Shown here: positions 33,774 to 44,669 of the stretch, piece after piece
Layout: each line of letters opens with the position of its first letter
How positions within the stretch are numbered: position 1 is the first letter of the stretch
Source: Planctomycetota bacterium
GTDB lineage: Bacteria; Planctomycetota; B15-G4; SIAN01
Reading direction: 5' to 3'
Assembly: GCA_009691715.1 (NCBI GenBank)
Contig: SIAN01000033.1
Span: 1-45,809, forward strand
Length of the DNA stretch: 45,809 bases
Notes under the pieces: model-generated
Told to the model about the DNA's origin: nothing
Database searches by the model: none
Seen by the model: only the letters and a program-made list of their open reading frames with translations
Translations under genes and position numbers: made by a program

Positions 33774-36080
33774 GTGGCGAGAGGATCAATCAGCCGCCGA
33801 TCGGCCGCGGTGCTGCCCGTCGCGATCCTGCCCGCTCTGCTCCTGCCCACGGCGCTCGTGATCGCCGCGTGCGACGCCGCCCCTGTCGCCAGCCGCGCTC
33901 CCATTCCACCCGGCTCCCTTGCTCCCGAGGAACCGCGACTCCACCTGCCCTACAAGGCCGATTGGCTGCTCGCGACCGGCAAGAACCCGCCCGCGCGCGT
34001 GAGCCGCTTTCCCGACCGCCGCTTCGTCACGCTCGACAACGCCTTGGTCCATCGCACGATCGTCCTCGCACCCGACGCGGCGACGACCAGCCTCGGCGTG
34101 GACGACGAGGCGGAGCTGGTCCGCGCGCTCGAACCCGAGGCGCTGCTGACGATTGACGGCGCGTTGCATGCAATCGGCGGCCTCGTCGGCGCGCCCGATC
34201 GCGCCTTCCTGCTGCCACGCTGGCTCGACGAAGCAACGCTCACGCCGCGCTCGACGAGTTTTCGCTGCACCGGCTTCGAGGAAGCGTCGATCGAACCATG
34301 GCTCGAGTGGAAGAGCGTTCGCCACGCTTCGAGCGCACCGTGGCCGCCGCGCGGAACCGCGATCGCGCTCCGCTTCGAAGGCACGGCCGCTGCCACGCGC
34401 GGCCTTGTCGTGCGCGTCCACCACGAGATCTACGAAGGGATCCCGGTGGTCGGGAAGTGGCTCGAAGTGGTCAACGAGACCGGCCGCGCCATCGAGATCG
34501 AGTCGTGCGCGAGCGAGCGGCTCGCGCTGGTCGAGGGCGAATCCTCGGTCGAGAAACGGGCGGGAGGAGGGTGGAGACTGCCGCCGGTCGACGTGCTGTC
34601 GGACTACGCGTTCGGCGGCGGCGATCTCGACAGCAGCAGCCGCGTGGCGCTCTGGCTGCACGACCCGGACTACGGCACGCAGGTGAACTACCGGCTCGCG
34701 ACGCCGTGCGTCCTCGAATGTGCGCCACCGATCGGCCCGGCACAGCGGCTCGCGCCTGGCGCGACGTTCAAGTCGCTGCGCACGTTTCTCGTGCTGCATG
34801 ACGGCGGCAGCGGCGGCGCGACGGGCGCGGCAGATCGCGAGCGACGCGGGTTGGCGCTGCGCCGTGCGTGGCGAACATTGGCGCCGTGGACCAGCGAGAA
34901 CCCGCTGATGATGCATGTCCGCAGCGCGGAGCGCGGTGCGTTCCGTGCCGCCATCGACCAATGCGCCGCGGTCGGCTTCGAGATGGCGATCGACACTTTC
35001 GGCAGCGGCCTCGACATGGAGAGCCGCGATCAGAGCTACGTCGCCGCCATCGAGGAGGACATCGACTACGCCCACGCGAAGGGCCTCGAGGTCGGCGGCT
35101 ATTCGCTTTTCTCCAGCCGCTCGATCGCGCCCGACGTCGACGTGATCGACGCTGCCACCGGAAAGCCCGGTGGCGCACAGTTCGGCAACGCGCCCTGCCT
35201 CGCGAGCGACTGGGGCACCCGCTACCTCGAACAGTTGCGCTGGTTCATCGAGTCGACCGGGCTCGACCTGCTGGAGCACGACGGGCCCTATCCGGGCGAT
35301 CGCTGTGCTTCGACCACGCACTCAGGGCATCGCGGCCTCGCCGACTCGCAGTGGGCGCAGTGGCGCCGCAGCGCCGACTTCTACGCCTGGTGCCGTGCGC
35401 GCGGGACCTACGTCAACCAGCCCGACTTCTATTTCCTCTGCGGCGGCAGCAAGACGGCGATGGGCTACCGCGAAACCAATTGGTCGCTGCCGCGCGAGCT
35501 CCAGCCGCTGCACGCGCGCCAGAACATCTTCGACGGCACTTGGGAGAAGACGCCGTCGATGGGATGGATGTTCGTGCCGCTCACCGAGTACCAGGGCGGC
35601 GGCGCCGCAGCGACGATCGAACCGCTCTCTGAGCATCTCGACATCTACCAGCAGCACCTGATGAGCACGCTCGGCGCCGGCGTGCAGGCGTGCTGGCGCG
35701 GCCCACGCCTCTTCGACAGCGACGCGACGCGCGAACTCGTCACGCGCTCGGTCGCCTGGTTCAAGCAGCACCGCGCGATCCTCGAGTCCGACCTGATCCA
35801 CGTGAAGCGTCCCGACGGCCGCGACGTCGACGTGCAGCTCCACGTGAACCCGCGCCTCGAGGAGCGGGCGCTGGCGGTGTTCTTCAACCCGCTCGACGTG
35901 GCCGTCGAGCGCGAGATCGTGCTGCCGCTCTATTACTCGGGACTGCGCGAGCGCGCGCTCCTGATCACATCCGACGGCACCCCGCACGTACTTGACCTCG
36001 ACGCCCGCCGCCGCGCCAGCGTGTCGGTGAAGCTGGCGGCGCACGGCGTGGATTGGGTCGTCTTGAAACGCGGCGACTGA
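33774..36080 (+). CDS. Large lipoprotein, possible glycoside hydrolase (GH-D/GH36-like)
   Basis: 768 aa from a GTG with GGAGG 7 nt upstream. A lipoprotein signal peptide ends in LVIAAC, with Asp after the Cys. An N-terminal beta-sandwich-like half (about 50-370, EIYEGIPVVGKWLEVVNETG) precedes a TIM-barrel-like half: YAHAKGLEVGGYSLFSSRSI, WFIESTGLDLLEHDGPYPGD and GYRETNWSLPRELQPLHARQ. The order recalls clan GH-D alpha-galactosidases, with Asp in LLEHDGPY as a possible nucleophile, but this is a fold-level guess. The C-terminus has a beta-domain typical after GH barrels. It is divergent from sigma locus 2, which may control it. Confidence 0.7.
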   Translation: MARGSISRRSAAVLPVAILPALLLPTALVIAACDAAPVASRAPIPPGSLAPEEPRLHLPYKADWLLATGKNPPARVSRFPDRRFVTLDNALVHRTIVLAPDAATTSLGVDDEAELVRALEPEALLTIDGALHAIGGLVGAPDRAFLLPRWLDEATLTPRSTSFRCTGFEEASIEPWLEWKSVRHASSAPWPPRGTAIALRFEGTAAATRGLVVRVHHEIYEGIPVVGKWLEVVNETGRAIEIESCASERLALVEGESSVEKRAGGGWRLPPVDVLSDYAFGGGDLDSSSRVALWLHDPDYGTQVNYRLATPCVLECAPPIGPAQRLAPGATFKSLRTFLVLHDGGSGGATGAADRERRGLALRRAWRTLAPWTSENPLMMHVRSAERGAFRAAIDQCAAVGFEMAIDTFGSGLDMESRDQSYVAAIEEDIDYAHAKGLEVGGYSLFSSRSIAPDVDVIDAATGKPGGAQFGNAPCLASDWGTRYLEQLRWFIESTGLDLLEHDGPYPGDRCASTTHSGHRGLADSQWAQWRRSADFYAWCRARGTYVNQPDFYFLCGGSKTAMGYRETNWSLPRELQPLHARQNIFDGTWEKTPSMGWMFVPLTEYQGGGAAATIEPLSEHLDIYQQHLMSTLGAGVQACWRGPRLFDSDATRELVTRSVAWFKQHRAILESDLIHVKRPDGRDVDVQLHVNPRLEERALAVFFNPLDVAVEREIVLPLYYSGLRERALLITSDGTPHVLDLDARRRASVSVKLAAHGVDWVVLKRGD

Positions 36081-36110
36081 AGGCCTGTGGCGACGCGGTC
36101 GCACCGCGGC

Positions 36111-36629
36111 TCAGCGCCGCTCCTCAGCCTCGTCGCTCGCCTTGACCGGCCCGGCAAGATCCTCCTCCTCGACGAGCACGTCCCAGTGCGCGATCAGGAT
36201 CTCGAATCGGTGCCGTTCCTCTGCGCGATGGCGTTCGCGATCGGGGAAGAGCTGGCGGATGAGCTCCTCAGGATGGTGATCGTCGTGCGCCGTGACGACG
36301 TCGCGCCAAGTGACCTGGAGGCGGAAGTCCCAGCGCGCCTCTTCGCTGGAATGGTGCCGCGGCGTGTGCGCGACGAATTGGAGGATCCGTCCTTGCCGGC
36401 GCATCTCCTCCAACTGCGGCAGGTAGTTGCGTTTGAACAGCTCGATGAACTCGGCTGCAAAGCCCCACTTCGCCTTGTAGTAGTACTCGATCACGAACGG
36501 CTCGAGCGCCGGCGCTGTCGCGCGCTGCACTTCAGGCGATTCGGCGGCGGGTACCGATGTCGCGCAGCTGAAGCTGGTCAGGAGCGCGAACAGGGCGGCG
36601 AAACGCGCGCTGTCTTGCAGCCGATTCAT
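36111..36629 (-). CDS. Exported protein of unknown function
   Basis: 172 aa from the ATG at 36629, overlapping the RidA-like gene by 4 nt (ATGA). The N-terminus has a signal peptide (FAALFALLTSFSCATSVPAA), cleaved either at Ala or as a weak lipobox at Cys22. The mature part has one compact domain with conserved-looking aromatic and charged motifs: VIEYYYKAKWGFAAEFIELF, LPQLEEMRRQGRILQFV, TPRHHSSEEARWDFRLQVTW and HWDVLVEEED. I do not recognise the family; the pattern is compatible with a dimeric alpha/beta barrel. Translational coupling suggests a shared role with the RidA-like lipoprotein. Confidence 0.72.
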   Translation of the reverse strand: MNRLQDSARFAALFALLTSFSCATSVPAAESPEVQRATAPALEPFVIEYYYKAKWGFAAEFIELFKRNYLPQLEEMRRQGRILQFVAHTPRHHSSEEARWDFRLQVTWRDVVTAHDDHHPEELIRQLFPDRERHRAEERHRFEILIAHWDVLVEEEDLAGPVKASDEAEERR

Positions 36630-37123
36630 CGAGTGCGTCCCTCCGGCAGCCGCGCAATGCACTCGACCTCGACGCGCGCGCCGCGTGCGAGCCCCGATGC
36701 CCCGAGCGCGCTGCGGGCCGGGAAGCGGCCATCGAAGTAGGTGGCGTAGACCTCGTTGAACGCCGGCCACTCGGCCATGTCGACCAGGAAGACGGAGCAC
36801 TTCACGACATCGGCGAAGGTGCAGCCGCGGCGCTCGAGCGCGGCGCGGAGGTTCTCCATCGTCGCCCGCGTCTCGGCCGCGATGCCGCCCGGCACCAGAT
36901 CGAAAGTGCCCGGCGCGGTGCCGATCGACCCCGACACCCAGAGGAACCCGCCGGCCTCGACCGACTCGGAGAACGGCAGCGTGCGTCGCGCCTCATCCGG
37001 CGAAAGATGAAAGCGCGTCGAGTCGGGAACCACCCCATCGGCGCGAGCCGCGCAACCAGCGGCGAAGGCGAGCAGACCCGCGACGAGCAGTGGTGCAACG
37101 CAGCCGATCGAAGTCTTCAACAT
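36626..37123 (-). CDS. RidA (YjgF/UK114)-family lipoprotein
   Basis: 165 aa from the ATG at 37123. A lipoprotein signal (LLVAGLLAFAAGC, then AAR) precedes a complete RidA domain: LPFSESVEAGGFLWVSGSIG, LERRGCTFADVVKCSVFLVD, FNEVYATYFDGRFPARSALG and RGARVEVECIARLP. RidA enzymes hydrolyse reactive imine/enamine intermediates released by PLP enzymes. The Arg in FPARSA is in the usual place; the other ligand residues look reasonable. An exported RidA is uncommon. It is divergent, across 169 bp, from a Tat-exported PLP enzyme, which could supply its substrate. Confidence 0.88.
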   Translation of the reverse strand: MLKTSIGCVAPLLVAGLLAFAAGCAARADGVVPDSTRFHLSPDEARRTLPFSESVEAGGFLWVSGSIGTAPGTFDLVPGGIAAETRATMENLRAALERRGCTFADVVKCSVFLVDMAEWPAFNEVYATYFDGRFPARSALGASGLARGARVEVECIARLPEGRTR

Positions 37124-37292
37124 GAGGACTGAGTCTCTTTGAGGTGGGGACACCCGACGCTGCGCCGCGGGTGAGGGTAGGCGAGCGTAGCGCCGCGGCA
37201 CGCCGACCCGAATCGGACGACGCCACATCGCCGTTCGAGCGCTACGTTGCAGGAACACCGCCTCGCCCGCCACACATTCGAGGAGCTGCACC

Positions 37293-38609
37293 GTGAGCCA
37301 CGCCCAGCGCACCACTCGTCGCGCCTTCGTCGGCCGGATCGGGCAGGCCACAGGTGCCGGCGCGCTCGCCTCCGCATTCGCCACGGTGGCCGCCGAACGA
37401 CTGCACGCCGCCGTGACTCGCGTCGCCGCGCGGCCGGCTGCCGACGTCGCCAGTGACGAAGAGTTCTGGCTGCCGGTGCAACAGGCGTGGGACACCGACC
37501 GCGCGCTGCTCAACCTCAACAACGGCGGCTGCTCGCCGTCGCCGCGCATCGCGCTCGAAGCGGTCTTCCGGCGCTGGCGTTTCGCCAACGACGTCATGTA
37601 CCACCATCTGATGACCGTGCTCGACCCGCGTAGAGAGTCGGTGCGCACGCAGCTCGCCGATTTGTTCGGCGCCGACCGCGAGACCATCGCACTGGTGCGC
37701 AACGCATCCGAGGCGCTCGAGACCGTGACGCTCGGCATCAAGCTCGAACCGGGCGACGAGGTGCTGCTCACCACCCACGACTACCCGCGGATGATCACCT
37801 GCTGGCGGCAGCGCGAAAAGCGCGACGGCATCGTGCTGAAGCAAGTGGCAATGCCGTGCCCGCTGCGCGATCCCGCCGACCTCGTCGCGCTGTTCGCCGC
37901 CGCCATCACGCCGCGCACGCGCGTGCTCCATTGTTCGCACGTCCACTTCACGACCGGCCAGATCGGTCCGGTGAAGGCGCTCTGCGACCTCGCCCGCAGC
38001 CGCGGCATCCTGTCGATCGTCGACGGCGCGCACGCCTTCGCCCACCTCGACGTACGCGCCGACCAGATCGGTGCCGACTTCTACGGCACGAGCCTCCACA
38101 AGTGGCTCTCCGCGCCCGTCGGCAACGGCATGCTCCACGTGCGCAAGGAGCTGATCCCGTCGATCTGGCCGCTCTTCGCCGCGACCGACCCGGCGAGCGG
38201 CGACATCCGCAAGTTCGAGGAGTGCGGCACCAATCCAGTGCCGGTCATGCTGGCGATCGGCGAGGCGGTGCAGTTCCATCAACTGATCGGCGGCGCCCGC
38301 AAGCAGGAACGGCTGCGCTTCCTGCGCGACTCGTGGGCGCGCCCGCTGCAGGCCGAGCCGAACGTCACGATCGTGCCACTGCTCGATCCGGTGCACTCGT
38401 GCGGCATCGCGACGCTGCGCATCGAGGGCGTCGATCCCAGCAAGCTGGCCGAGCATCTGCTGAAGAAGCACCAGATCGTCGTCGCCTCGATCGGCATCGA
38501 AGACGTGAAGGCCATCCGTGTGACGCCGCACCTGTACACCACACTCTCCGAGATCGGACGATTCGTCGACGCGGTGCGCGAGGTCGCGCGGAGCGGGCTG
38601 CCGGGGTGA
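37293..38609 (+). CDS. Class V aminotransferase-fold PLP enzyme, Tat-exported
   Basis: 438 aa from a GTG. The N-terminus reads TTRRAFVGRIGQATGAGAL, a twin-arginine signal, so a folded holoenzyme would be exported. The PLP fold is clear: LLNLNNGGCSPSPRIALEA, LVRNASEALETVTLGI, VLLTTHDYPRM, SIVDGAHAFAHLDV (Asp that binds the pyridine N) and YGTSLHKWLSAPVGNGM with the Schiff-base Lys. Closest in feel to isopenicillin-N epimerase/cysteine-desulfurase-like members of class V. The reaction is not predictable. It is divergent from the RidA-like lipoprotein. Confidence 0.9.
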   Translation: MSHAQRTTRRAFVGRIGQATGAGALASAFATVAAERLHAAVTRVAARPAADVASDEEFWLPVQQAWDTDRALLNLNNGGCSPSPRIALEAVFRRWRFANDVMYHHLMTVLDPRRESVRTQLADLFGADRETIALVRNASEALETVTLGIKLEPGDEVLLTTHDYPRMITCWRQREKRDGIVLKQVAMPCPLRDPADLVALFAAAITPRTRVLHCSHVHFTTGQIGPVKALCDLARSRGILSIVDGAHAFAHLDVRADQIGADFYGTSLHKWLSAPVGNGMLHVRKELIPSIWPLFAATDPASGDIRKFEECGTNPVPVMLAIGEAVQFHQLIGGARKQERLRFLRDSWARPLQAEPNVTIVPLLDPVHSCGIATLRIEGVDPSKLAEHLLKKHQIVVASIGIEDVKAIRVTPHLYTTLSEIGRFVDAVREVARSGLPG

Positions 38610-38658
38610 GGGGGCGCGGCCGTCGCTCCGGAGGATGATGAACGGAATCAAAGGTAGT

Positions 38659-38683
38659 TGTGGATTTTCATGTACGATCCACA
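38659..38683. promoter_or_regulatory. 7-bp inverted repeat before the ATPase gene
   Basis: TGTGGAT (38659-38665) and ATCCACA (38677-38683) are perfect inverted repeats separated by 11 nt, in an unusually AT-rich patch ending 6 nt before the ATG at 38690. It could be an operator for self-control. If translation begins at the GTG at 38660 it would be coding instead. Confidence 0.4.
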
Positions 38684-38689
38684 GCCACC

Positions 38690-39916
38690 ATGGGCAACTT
38701 CCCAAGAGTCCTCGAACGCTCCCTGACCGCCCGAGCCTCGCGCGACAAGGTGCGGATCGTGCTGGGCGCCCGGCAGACCGGCAAGTCGACGCTGCTCCAT
38801 CGCGTCGCCGGGACGGAACCCGTCGTCATCGATCTCCAGGACCCGCGAGTCCGGCTCCGCTACGAGCGGCACCCCGGACAGCTCCTCTCCGAACTCGAGG
38901 CGTTCGGCAAGACACGCAAGACCATCCTGATCGACGAGATCCAGAAAGTGCCGGCATTGCTGGAAGAGGTCCAGTTCCTCGCCGACAAGAGGACGACGCA
39001 GTTCGCCTTCCTCCTCACTGGCTCATCGGCGCGACGACTGCGGCGCAACGCCGCCAATCTGCTTCCCGGCCGCGCACACGTCTTCGACCTGCTCCCGCTC
39101 ATCGCAAGCGAGCGCGTCAGTCACGAGAGTTCGGCGCTCCTGCCGAGCAACCTGCCCGAAGATGACCAGGCCGGATTCGCGACGGCTTCGCTGGAGCAAC
39201 GGCTGCTCTTCGGCGACCTGCCCGGGATCGCCACCGCGTCGCGCGACGCGCGCGTTGCGACGCTGACTGCGTATTCCGACACCTACCTGCAGGAGGAAAT
39301 CCGCCAGGAGGCGGTGGTCCGCGACGTCGGCGCATTCGCCGCGTTCCTCCAACTCGCCGCGCAGGAGAGCGGGCGGATCGTCAACATCGCGGCGATGTCA
39401 CGCGCGACCGGGCTCGCGGCGGCGACGATCACCAATCACTTCGAGGTGCTGATCGACACGTTTGTCGTCTACCGGATCCCGGCGTTCGACGGCACCGCGC
39501 GGCGACGGGTCCAGACTGCGCCGAAGTTCGTCTTCTTCGACCTCGGCGTGCGCAACGCTGCCACCGGCTTCGCACTCGATCGCACGCTGGCCGAAGTTCA
39601 GGGCGGTGAGCTGCTGGAGCAATGGGTGACGCTCGAACTGCACCGCCGCTGCCGCTACGCCGGTCGCGGCCACGCGGTCTCCTATTGGCGCACCTATCAG
39701 GGGCGCGAAGTCGACGTCGTCCTCGAAACGCCGAAGGAGGTGATTCCGATCGAGGTGAAGTGGACCACCCGCCCCGATCCGCACGACGCCCGTCACGTCG
39801 AGGCGTTCCTCGACCTGCACCCGAAGCGCGCGCGCCGCGGTTTCGTCGTCTGCCGCACGCCGGTCGCCGCGAAGTTGAGCGAGCGCGTGACCGCGATCCC
39901 GTGGCAGGCGCTTTGA
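38690..39916 (+). CDS. AAA ATPase with DUF4143-type C-terminal domain
   Basis: 408 aa from the ATG at 38690; a GTG at 38660 would add 10 residues. N-terminal ATPase: RIVLGARQTGKSTLLHRVAG (Walker A), KTILIDEIQKVPALLEEVQF (Walker B) and FLLTGSSARRLRRNAANLLPGRAHVFDLLPL (sensor region and the GRA turn). The C-terminal part contains a DUF4143-like segment with a winged-helix (MSRATGLAAATITNHFEVLI) and a PD-(D/E)XK-like nuclease core: EVDVVLETPKEVIPIEVKWT, with Asp, Glu and Lys in the right order. Members are common in accessory and defence-prone regions, but their role is unclear. It has no partner gene here. Confidence 0.87.
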   Translation: MGNFPRVLERSLTARASRDKVRIVLGARQTGKSTLLHRVAGTEPVVIDLQDPRVRLRYERHPGQLLSELEAFGKTRKTILIDEIQKVPALLEEVQFLADKRTTQFAFLLTGSSARRLRRNAANLLPGRAHVFDLLPLIASERVSHESSALLPSNLPEDDQAGFATASLEQRLLFGDLPGIATASRDARVATLTAYSDTYLQEEIRQEAVVRDVGAFAAFLQLAAQESGRIVNIAAMSRATGLAAATITNHFEVLIDTFVVYRIPAFDGTARRRVQTAPKFVFFDLGVRNAATGFALDRTLAEVQGGELLEQWVTLELHRRCRYAGRGHAVSYWRTYQGREVDVVLETPKEVIPIEVKWTTRPDPHDARHVEAFLDLHPKRARRGFVVCRTPVAAKLSERVTAIPWQAL

Positions 39917-39934
39917 CCCGCGACGGCAGCGAAC

Positions 39935-40522
39935 TCAGGTCGTCCGGTAGCCCTTCAGCACCGCCTTCAGATCCGACTTGAGCCACGCGGCGAGTTCGCC
40001 GTCGCCTTCGAGCACCCACGACAGCAGCGAACCGTGCAGTGTCGCGAAGAGCGTGCTGGCGAGCGCCGCAGTGTCGCACTTCGCGAGCTCTCCCGCTGCG
40101 ACCGCGTCGCGCAGCAGTGAACGCAACCCGGCCTGGAACGTGACCGCGCCGGCCGTGGCGTGCGCGCGAAACTCGCGATCGGCGAGTTCGGAATGGAAGA
40201 AGGAGAGCGAGTTCGCCACCTCCTCCGTCGTGCGGCCCATGATCGCCATGCAATCAGCAACACCCATCAGCGCGGCGAGCGGAGACGCGTGCTTCTCGCG
40301 AGCTCCGGCGAAGAGGAACGCGTGACCGGCCGCGGCATCGGCGGCGGCAGCGAGCAGTAGCGCGCGCTTCGAGCCGAAACGCTGCACGAGCGCGGCGGCC
40401 GAGAGCCCCGCCTCCTTGGCGACATCGGCGAGCGTCAGCTTCGACGGGCCAAGCTTCGCGACGACGCGGAAGACGGCGGCAAGGATCTCGGGGTCGCTGG
40501 CGAGTCGGGGTCGGGGAGCCAT
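39935..40522 (-). CDS. TetR/AcrR-family transcriptional repressor
   Basis: 195 aa. N-terminal helix-turn-helix: ILAAVFRVVAKLGPSKLTLA, DVAKEAGLSAAALVQRFGSK and RALLLAAA, the TetR pattern. The all-helical C-terminal domain (about 65-195) would bind a small ligand. The gene is divergent from the reductase-family gene at 40623, and two tandem operator-like dyads (40531-40578) lie between them. It most likely represses itself and that gene. The ligand is unknown. Its stop is 18 nt from the convergent ATPase gene. Confidence 0.9.
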   Translation of the reverse strand: MAPRPRLASDPEILAAVFRVVAKLGPSKLTLADVAKEAGLSAAALVQRFGSKRALLLAAAADAAAGHAFLFAGAREKHASPLAALMGVADCMAIMGRTTEEVANSLSFFHSELADREFRAHATAGAVTFQAGLRSLLRDAVAAGELAKCDTAALASTLFATLHGSLLSWVLEGDGELAAWLKSDLKAVLKGYRTT

Positions 40523-40530
40523 GGCTGGAT

Positions 40531-40578
40531 ACTAAACGGCCATTCACTTGCAACTTTATTAGTAAACACCCGTTCACT
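40531..40578. promoter_or_regulatory. Two tandem TetR operator-like sites
   Basis: Two 18-bp elements start 30 bp apart: ACTAAACGGCCATTCACT (40531-40548) and AGTAAACACCCGTTCACT (40561-40578). The second is an inverted repeat, AGTAAAC/GTTCACT, with one mismatch in 7; the first is a weaker version. Spacing is close to three helical turns, and the pair lies between the divergent TetR and reductase genes. Confidence 0.6.
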
Positions 40579-40622
40579 TACTGTCCGAGGCGCCCGACCG
40601 AAAGACTCAAGGAGTCTCCGCC

Positions 40623-41170
40623 ATGCCGACCCGCAGCGCTCCCTTCGTCCGCTCCGCTACTCGGTCGCCGTCAGCCTCGACGGCGACATCGCCGGACCGA
40701 ACGGGGAGTTCGACTGGATCGTGATGGACCCCGACCTCGACTTCGCCGCGCTCTTCGCCCGCTTCGACGCCTTGCTGATGGGCCGCAAAACCTGGCAGGC
40801 CGCGGCCGTGATGCACGGCGGCGGCGGCGGCGGCTTCTTCGGCATGCCCACCTACGTCGCCTCGACGACACTTGGCGCCTCGACCACGAATGGCGCCAAG
40901 CCGCCGAAGGGTGTCCCCCTGATCGACCGTGATCTCATCGCACAAGTGCGCGAGCTCAAGGCCACCCCACCGAGCGCCCCCGGCAAGGAGATCTGGCTCT
41001 TTGGCGGCGGCGAGCTGTTCGCCGCGTTGCTCGACGCCGGCCTAATCGACTTCGTCGAGCTTGCCGTGATTCCGGTGCTGCTCGGCAAGCGCCACACGCT
41101 CCGGCTCGATTCACACCGCATCTATCCGAAGAGCGGGACGGCGTGGATGAGCTACGCCCTGACGAATTGA
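40623..41170 (+). pseudogene. Dihydrofolate-reductase-family (RibD C-terminal-like) protein, frameshifted
   Basis: An ATG at 40623 has a strong AAGGAG site 8 nt upstream, but its frame soon stops. The recognisable protein lies in another frame: RYSVAVSLDGDIAGPNGEFD, then ALLMGRKTWQAAAVM, IWLFGGGELFAALLDAGLID and LAVIPVLLGK, the pattern of RibD_C/DHFR-like reductases. Its only in-frame start is a GTG at 40721, which would remove the first strand and NADPH-binding loop. Joining the two needs one base change in length near 40640-40655 (a missing base or a -1 shift). Either a recent frameshift or sequence error is likely. It is divergent from the TetR regulator. Confidence 0.75.
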
Positions 41171-41772
41171 TCGATCTGCCTCTCCTGCATCCTCGCCAGC
41201 GTGAGCTGCGCCAGCATCGCCCCCACAAGCGCCAGGAACATGTCGCACTGCGTGTCCCACGGATCGCCCTGGGTGCCGAGGAAGGAGTCGGCGGCCGAGC
41301 CGATCGCCAATGCGGTGGCCCATTCGAGCAGCTCGTAGAGGGCGCTGAAGGCGAGGCAGATTGCGACGACGAAGACGAAGAGCCAGCCGCGGCGGGCGAC
41401 CACGTCCAAGCGCATCAGGATCTCACGCACCAACAGCGCCGGCACGAAGCCCTGCATGAAGTGGCCGAGCCGGTCGTAGTGGTTGCGCGCGAGACCGAAC
41501 GCGTCACGCACCCAGTCGCCGAGCGGCACGCGTGCATAGGTCCAATGCGCTCCGACGATCAGCACGACCGCGTGGAGCACCAGCAGCCGCTGCGTCAGCG
41601 GCGTCAGCGGGAAGCGCTTCCACGTCGCCACCAGCAGCGGCGCAGCGATCAGCACTGGCGCGACTTCGAGCCACCAGGTCGGCCGGTCGTGCGGCTCGAT
41701 GCCCGACACAATCAGGGCGACGCCGCAGAGCGCCAGGAGGACCAAGGGGTCGCGCGACGCTGAAGCTTTCAC
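41152..41772 (-). CDS. YjdF-like (DUF2238) integral membrane protein
   Basis: 206 aa from a GTG at 41772; a longer frame to 41856 has no support. Five or six hydrophobic helices with the family signature [48 protein letters not shown] and [15 protein letters not shown]. Function of the family is unknown. It ends at a TAG, the only clear TAG terminator in this window; reading through would add just 13 residues before a TGA. Its 3' end overlaps the reductase-family gene by 19 nt, tail to tail. Confidence 0.85.
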   Translation of the reverse strand: MKASASRDPLVLLALCGVALIVSGIEPHDRPTWWLEVAPVLIAAPLLVATWKRFPLTPLTQRLLVLHAVVLIVGAHWTYARVPLGDWVRDAFGLARNHYDRLGHFMQGFVPALLVREILMRLDVVARRGWLFVFVVAICLAFSALYELLEWATALAIGSAADSFLGTQGDPWDTQCDMFLALVGAMLAQLTLARMQERQIDQFVRA

Positions 41773-41858
41773 GGCCGGAAGCCTATCGGACAACGCGTGC
41801 CGCGGCGCTTTCGACGATTCTTCCAAGCTACGATGTTTGCCCCTCAGGAGCCGCATCG

Positions 41859-44591
<2,733 letters not shown>

Positions 44592-44669
44592 GCCGCTTCG
44601 CGCTGGGCTGCGTCCAACCGGGGACGGCACCATCGCGCAAGTGCAGCGACCGGGGCGAGAGCGCTTCGG

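Noticed and set aside
28683..41154. Genome-wide reassignment of TAG to an amino acid
   Set aside because: The YjdF-like gene at 41152 appears to end normally at TAG. Three TAGs are too few to decide, and no suppressor tRNA is in the window.
40721..41170. Reductase-family protein starting at the GTG at 40721
   Set aside because: It would lack the conserved N-terminal strand that is encoded in the same frame just upstream, and has no ribosome site.
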